Shown one piece after another: positions 59,540 through 64,000 of a DNA stretch of 64,000 nucleotides. The stretch is from Mytilus trossulus (taxonomy: Eukaryota; Mollusca; Bivalvia; Mytilida; Mytilidae), in NCBI RefSeq assembly GCF_036588685.1, contig NW_026963312.1:496001-560000 (forward strand), read 5' to 3'. Positions within the stretch are counted from its first letter, which is position 1, and the number at the start of each line of letters is the position of its first letter. Position numbers and translations under genes: made by a program. Below the pieces are notes generated by a model. The model was not told where the DNA came from. It did not search any database and saw nothing but the letters and a program-made list of their open reading frames with translations.

Positions 59540-59605
59540 AACATAAAAAAGAAGATGTGGTATGATTTCCAATGAGACAACTATCTACAAAAGACCAAAA
59601 TGACA
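59540..59605 (+). repeat. Fragment of dispersed repeat A
   Basis: AAAGAAGATGTGGTATGATT, AATGAGACAACTATC and AAAATGACACAGACATT are readable. Confidence 0.55.
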
Positions 59606-59751
59606 CAGACATTTTAAACAAGTATGTTTTGTGTAAAACACCAATAAAGCATTTAGCCTCCATAACATCTTGTTATACTCGTATTCAAATTTACAAAATA
59701 TCTATACATATAATTATTTACAAGTTGTTTTTGATATCACAATGTATTTAA

Positions 59752-59897
59752 GGAATGACTGTAATATTTTTTCTGTCTATTCGAAATAACATAAATGTGG
59801 TGCACACTGAAAAACGCGCGTAGCGGTTATTTAACAGTGTGCACCACGTTTTTCATATTATTTCGAATAGACCGATAAAATATTACAGTCATTTGTT
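59752..59897. repeat. Foldback repeat of about 145 bp
   Basis: ATGACTGTAATATTTT, CTATTCGAAATAA and GTGGTGCACACTG pair with complements around a GCGCGTAGCGG centre near 59820. The arms are nearly perfect over about 60 bp. Confidence 0.8.
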
Positions 59898-60179
59898 ATG
59901 ATATTATTCTAAATTCCATTTTAAACTGTAAAAAACCATGAAAAAACGTCGATGACGTCACGGTCACATGACTAAATTATGTCTATGGGCTGATAACAAA
60001 CAACGTCAGCCAACCAGAAGACGCGTTACATCCACAATTAATTTATAAAGAAATATAGGACAAAGACAACAAAGCAGCAAATACCAACAAGCAACAAAAA
60101 AAAAACGTATCAAATGTGTACCAGCGTCATCAATGAGCTTCCCATATTGTACACTACAAGGGAAACATGAAACATTGTT

Positions 60180-60280
60180 GAAGACCGTACGGTGATATTT
60201 AGTTGTTAAGTTCTGTGTAATTCGGTCTCTTGTCGAGAGTTATCTCATTGGCAATCAAACCACAACTTCTTTTTTATATG
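60180..60280 (-). repeat. Fragment of dispersed repeat A
   Basis: ACCGTACGGTGATATTTAGT, TTGTCGAGAGTTATCTCATT and CAAACCACAACTTCTTTTTT match the complement of the A start. Confidence 0.55.
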
Positions 60281-61191
60281 CAAACACTAGTTTTACAAAC
60301 GGGAAATCATAAACTAAAACGGAGTTTGAGGATGTGATTGTATTAAAAGGCCGACGATATAGAGAAACAGGATTATTGGACCTCACGACATTCCGAACCA
60401 AACAACCCCAAAAACTATCAATAATTAGAGAGGTCCTCATGCCATCCCTCCTCTACTTTCAGAGGCTTAGAGATGTTCAACCATTTTTTAGATTCAAAGA
60501 AAACAAACTGCCTTATTTTTCAGAAATCCTTATGAAAAGGGAATATAAAATATGAGATTTAAAGTGTTTTGTAAGGAGAACTGCAAAAAAAAAAAAGGAA
60601 TCACACATTAATTGTAAAACCAAAAACTGTATGACAGTCGGCTTTCTTCTTGATCTCAACAGTGTTCTAAAAACAGAAAACAGAAATAACAATGGGGTTA
60701 ATTAAACAATGACAAATAGGCAAAATTTTTATTTAATGACATAGCTCTTTTCGCTTTCCATAGACAAACAAACCTTTAATACATAGAAATATCTTGCATT
60801 GGTAATCGAAATGTTGCAAAATATGAAAAATATGTTTTTTACTATTTTTGTTATATTCATTAACATGGAAACGGAGTAAGAACAAACGTATTTGCCAAAC
60901 AGGTGTCGAGTACCTTATAAAAATTACAGTATCGTAAAAAAGTGTCAAGCATTTACAAGACAAATAAAAAAGAATGACCTTATACCGAAAAATATAATTT
61001 TATCAACATATATCTTTTTTTTTCAAAATGAACATCTGGAATTGATATGGAATTTGTTAGTTTATTTTTGATTTATGAGTTTAACCATTCATTTATTAAA
61101 ATTACGAATATCTTTGGTTTTCTAAAAAGAGATGGAAAATACTGAGCAAACTTTTAAAGTCAAAAATCAACTAACAACACCAATTTGAAAG

Positions 61192-61650
61192 TAAAAGCAA
61201 GCGATACTAAAAAAAAGATGTGGTATGTCTGTCAACGAAACACCACTCAACAAGGGACACATACATTAACAGATAGAGGTCTCTATATAGCCTTTAACAA
61301 TGAGCAAAGTCAATTCCGCATAGTCAGTATAAAATGCCCCGAAATGACATATGTCAAAAAAATTGAAACAAGAAAACTTAAGGCCTTACTAATGCGCAAA
61401 ATAATAAAAAACAAACCACTAACGTAAAAGCAAGCAATATTAAAAAGAAGATGTGGTATGACTGTCAATGAAACGCCACTCCACAAGGGACACATACATT
61501 AACAGATAGAGGTCCCTATATGGTCTTTTACAATTAGCAAAGTCCATTCTGCGTAGTCAGTATTAAATGCCCCGAAATGATAAATGTCAAATAAATTGAA
61601 ACAAGAAAACTAAAGACCTTACTAATGTGCAAAATAATGAACAAAGAATG
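61192..61650 (+). repeat. Tandem pair of repeat A, 236-bp period
   Basis: Unit 1 (61192-61427) and unit 2 (61428-61650) both begin AAAAGCAAGC(G/A)ATA and run through GATGTGGTATG, CACATACATTAACAGATAGA, TGCCCCGAAATGA and AATTGAAACAAGAAAACT. The frames over them are non-genic. Confidence 0.75.
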
Positions 61651-61804
61651 AGACTTATATCAACAAAACCTTTTAGACTAAGTAAAAAAAAATACATAAA
61701 AGACTAAGTAACCCGAACCAACTCTTGTGGTGAGGGTCAGAAGAACCTACTTATTCTGCCACACATCGTGGCTATCTGATTAATAATATATCAAGGGTTA
61801 TTTA

Positions 61805-62150
61805 TTCGGCTCTATTAGTTGGTTCTGTTTCTTTCAATATACTGGTATATACGTTATCCTCACTTTATCTCTTTGGCTCTAAAATGAGACTGGTTCTCGT
61901 CCTTGCTATGTACTGGTATCTAATTTATCCATTTTTTCTGTTTGGCTATAATATCGGACAGGTTCTATTTCATGCAATATACTGTTATCTATTTCATCCA
62001 GTTATTCAGCTATTTGGATCTAATTGTATATTGTAGGCTGGTTCCATTCCTTGCAATATAATGGTAACCAAGCTATCTTTCTATTGTTCTTTATATCTGT
62101 TTGGCTCTAATAGTTGGCAGGTTCTATTTCATGTAACAGCCAGGTATGAT
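61805..62150 (+). repeat. Minisatellite of about 70 bp, five units
   Basis: Units begin TTTGGCTCTAATA, pass through GGTTCTATTTC and GCAATATACTGGTATCTA, and end TATCCA..TTTTCTG. Starts are near 61807, 61873, 61942, 62013 and 62100. Confidence 0.7.
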
Positions 62151-62424
62151 TATCCGTGTTTCCGAACCAAACACATCAAGTATATGAAATCAGTCATAAT
62201 TACTAGTAGTGTTATCTATCTGTATCTATTGGAAGACACATATGGAATGACTTCATTTGCGTCATCTTTCAGGGAAAATATATTTTATATTAACTTCTCA
62301 TAAAAGATAGTCGAAAGATTCCTAAAGTCGAACATAAACTGACAACGCCATGGCTAAAATAAAAAAACAGTACACAAACCACAACAAAGATAACTTAACA
62401 CGGATTAATACGAATCCGACTACG

Positions 62425-62470
62425 TGTCATTTGGTTTAACGAGAAAAATGATCGTAAAAAAATATCTAAA
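62425..62470 (+). repeat. Terminus fragment related to the long-TIR element 10205-12778
   Basis: GTGTCATTTGGTTTAACGAG and AAATGATCGTAAAAAAATAT closely follow the left end from 10210. The fragment ends at TATCTAA, where another array begins. Confidence 0.6.
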
Positions 62471-62790
62471 GCTAGGTTCACACTGTCGATTAGATCAAGT
62501 CGTTTGGGAAAGGATCGTGTAGAGATCGAGTTTGATCAGAATACAAACATTTTACCGTTCACTACTCGATCATTTCGAACTTTGCTCGACTAAGGTCCGA
62601 TCATTTTAAGATTAACTCGACCAATGCCAGATCACTGTGACTTGTTTATTTATTTTATCCCAGACCAAATCTAACAATACCCGATCCCTTCGCGACCACA
62701 TTCGACCACTCGTCGATCTCTACTCGGTCACACACGAGAACACATGAATGCTACACGATTCTCTAAACGTGTGTGCAGATCGGATTAACT
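62470..62790. repeat. GATC/CGACC word array, probable MITE end
   Basis: After AGCTAGGTTCACACTGTCGA the sequence is dense in degenerate words GATCGTGT, TCGATC, CGACCA and CCCGATC. This is the same architecture as 35261-36692 with a different word. The expected inverted right end (complement of AGGTTCACACTG) is not visible. Confidence 0.5.
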
Positions 62791-62899
62791 ATCATAACTT
62801 TGCTTCCGCAAAATATGTTGGCAACATTATTTTAAACTTAACAAAAACTCCTCCAATAACAGTACGTACGTTTATTTACTTTTGCAAGTAATATTTCAA

Positions 62900-63060
62900 A
62901 AGAGAGGCAAAAACCACCAAAGGAACAATCAAACTCAAAGGTAGAAAACAAACCAACACAGCCATTACAAAAACGGTAACCGACTAGATGACAAACAGCA
63001 GTCCACATAACATTGAAAACTAAAAACTTAGCAACACGTAACCCAACAAAACATGGGATC
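62900..63060 (-). repeat. Diverged dispersed repeat E
   Basis: CCACCAAAGGAACAATCAAA and CAGCCATTACAAAAACGG match 20395-20560; a second trace (GACAACGCCATGGCTAAA) is at about 62340. Confidence 0.45.
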
Positions 63061-63279
63061 TTCTTAGAAGTTCATGAAGGGAAGAAAATCCTGCAATTTT
63101 GGCACCGGTGGATTTTTCAAATATTAAAGTAATTTTGCAATGATATTCATTGTTAGACTGCTGTTGACTAAGTTATAAAGTTGGTTTTTAAGAACATCAA
63201 GATTATATTTTACCTGTTTTATGGGCTATTTTCTCTTTTGTCTGTCCATATTTTCCGATATTCCAGAAATGTTTGTAGC

Positions 63280-63375
63280 ATAAAAAAAGAAGATGATGTA
63301 CAATTGCCAACGAGACAGCTCTTCACAGAACACCAAATGACACAGAAATTATATATAACAACTATAGGTCAATTT
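63280..63375 (+). repeat. Fragment of dispersed repeat A
   Basis: AAAGAAGATGATGTACAATT, GCCAACGAGACAGCTCTTCA and AAATGACACAGAAATTA are clear. Confidence 0.55.
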
Positions 63376-64000
63376 TTTTTCATTCAAACTTTTTGACGTA
63401 ATCTCACACAAAAATGAGACAAAGACGAATATTTCTTATTTGGTGCAAATTTCTTTCTAACAGTAACGATATAAACTGTTCCGCAAGCACACGTTTTGAT
63501 CATATGTTTCTAACATACTTTAGAAAGTTTGCATAAACTTTGACAAACTATACACTCGCTGTAAATGCGACTACAGTTTGTCGTTCATCGTTTGTTAGTT
63601 AAAACGATGCAATTCTTTCTAACTTTAACATAAAATAAATTATCTACACGTGTTCTTGCTTGTCACAACTGAAAACTTTGTCTAAAATTACTAAAAATTT
63701 CAATCCCCTCTAACCAAACGATGCATTTGTTTCTACTTCTGAAATGATAAACAAACTATAAATAACAGCACACAACGTTTACCGAACTTTTGTCAGAAAG
63801 AAATGCACACTTCATCTCTTGAAAGATATATGTAAAGTTGTAAACTGTTTCAGAAAAGGTATCACCCCAGTGGATTCAAATTCTACTTTGGGTCAAATTT
63901 TGGGGAAATATGTGACATCTTTGCGTTCTGTTTGCAATATTTGTTGCAAGTACATACATGTTGTTGCCATACAACAAAAAGACAGGAAATATCTTTAACC
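63376..64000. other. Non-coding window end, no supported feature
   Basis: AT-rich sequence without motif-bearing frames, arrays or termini that I can identify. Confidence 0.3.

Overview
This window is eukaryotic: AT-rich, intron-bearing genes with GT/AG splice sites, and a dense mosaic of nested transposons, tandem arrays and short dispersed repeats. The repeat families, and the kind of reverse-transcriptase and hammerhead-bearing elements present, point to a bivalve mollusc, most likely a mussel. This is recognition from memory, not a database match.

The only host genes I can support are three tandem copies, all on the + strand, of a flavin-containing monooxygenase of the bacterial trimethylamine-monooxygenase (Tmm) type: gene A (14008-19091), gene B (32669-38609) and gene C (55635-58653). 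Each has four coding exons of matching length (157/165/691/337 bp) and the same intron phases; A and C give 449 residues. Gene B has one extra G in exon 1, inside the FAD-binding glycine motif (exon 158 bp), so it is either a pseudogene or carries an assembly error. The family would oxidise small amines such as trimethylamine with NADPH and FAD. A and B are close relatives; C is more diverged.

Everything else is mobile or repetitive. 1-4144: a LINE on the - strand with an esterase-type ORF1 and an endonuclease ORF2, each broken by one in-frame stop. 4484-6053, 10205-12778, 24369-27749, 42325-43202 and 53926-55535: DNA transposons or MITEs whose ends and target-site duplications can be read directly. 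17074-18261, 28198-28967 and 35261-36692 (with fragments at 62470-62790): elements with terminal inverted repeats whose interior is made almost wholly of one short degenerate word, a different word in each. 25395-27065, 27775-31030 and 44222-46701: decayed Penelope-like retroelements; in the best copy the GIY-YIG nuclease lies N-terminal to the reverse transcriptase, as in the permuted Naiad/Chlamys group. Another RT remnant is at 20650-21400. Two Tc1/mariner fragments are at 40692-41460 and 47475-48110.

Hammerhead ribozyme sequences recur. One, on the - strand at 32408-32454, has a fully conserved core and lies about 215 bp upstream of gene B. Others are mutated and occur as direct dimers (37218/37783, period 565 bp, inside gene B intron 3; 49506/49857, period about 351 bp), the layout of retrozymes. 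I found no CRISPR array, no operon and no intact transposase. Repeat-family edges are by eye and good to about 10-30 bp, unless a target-site duplication fixes them.
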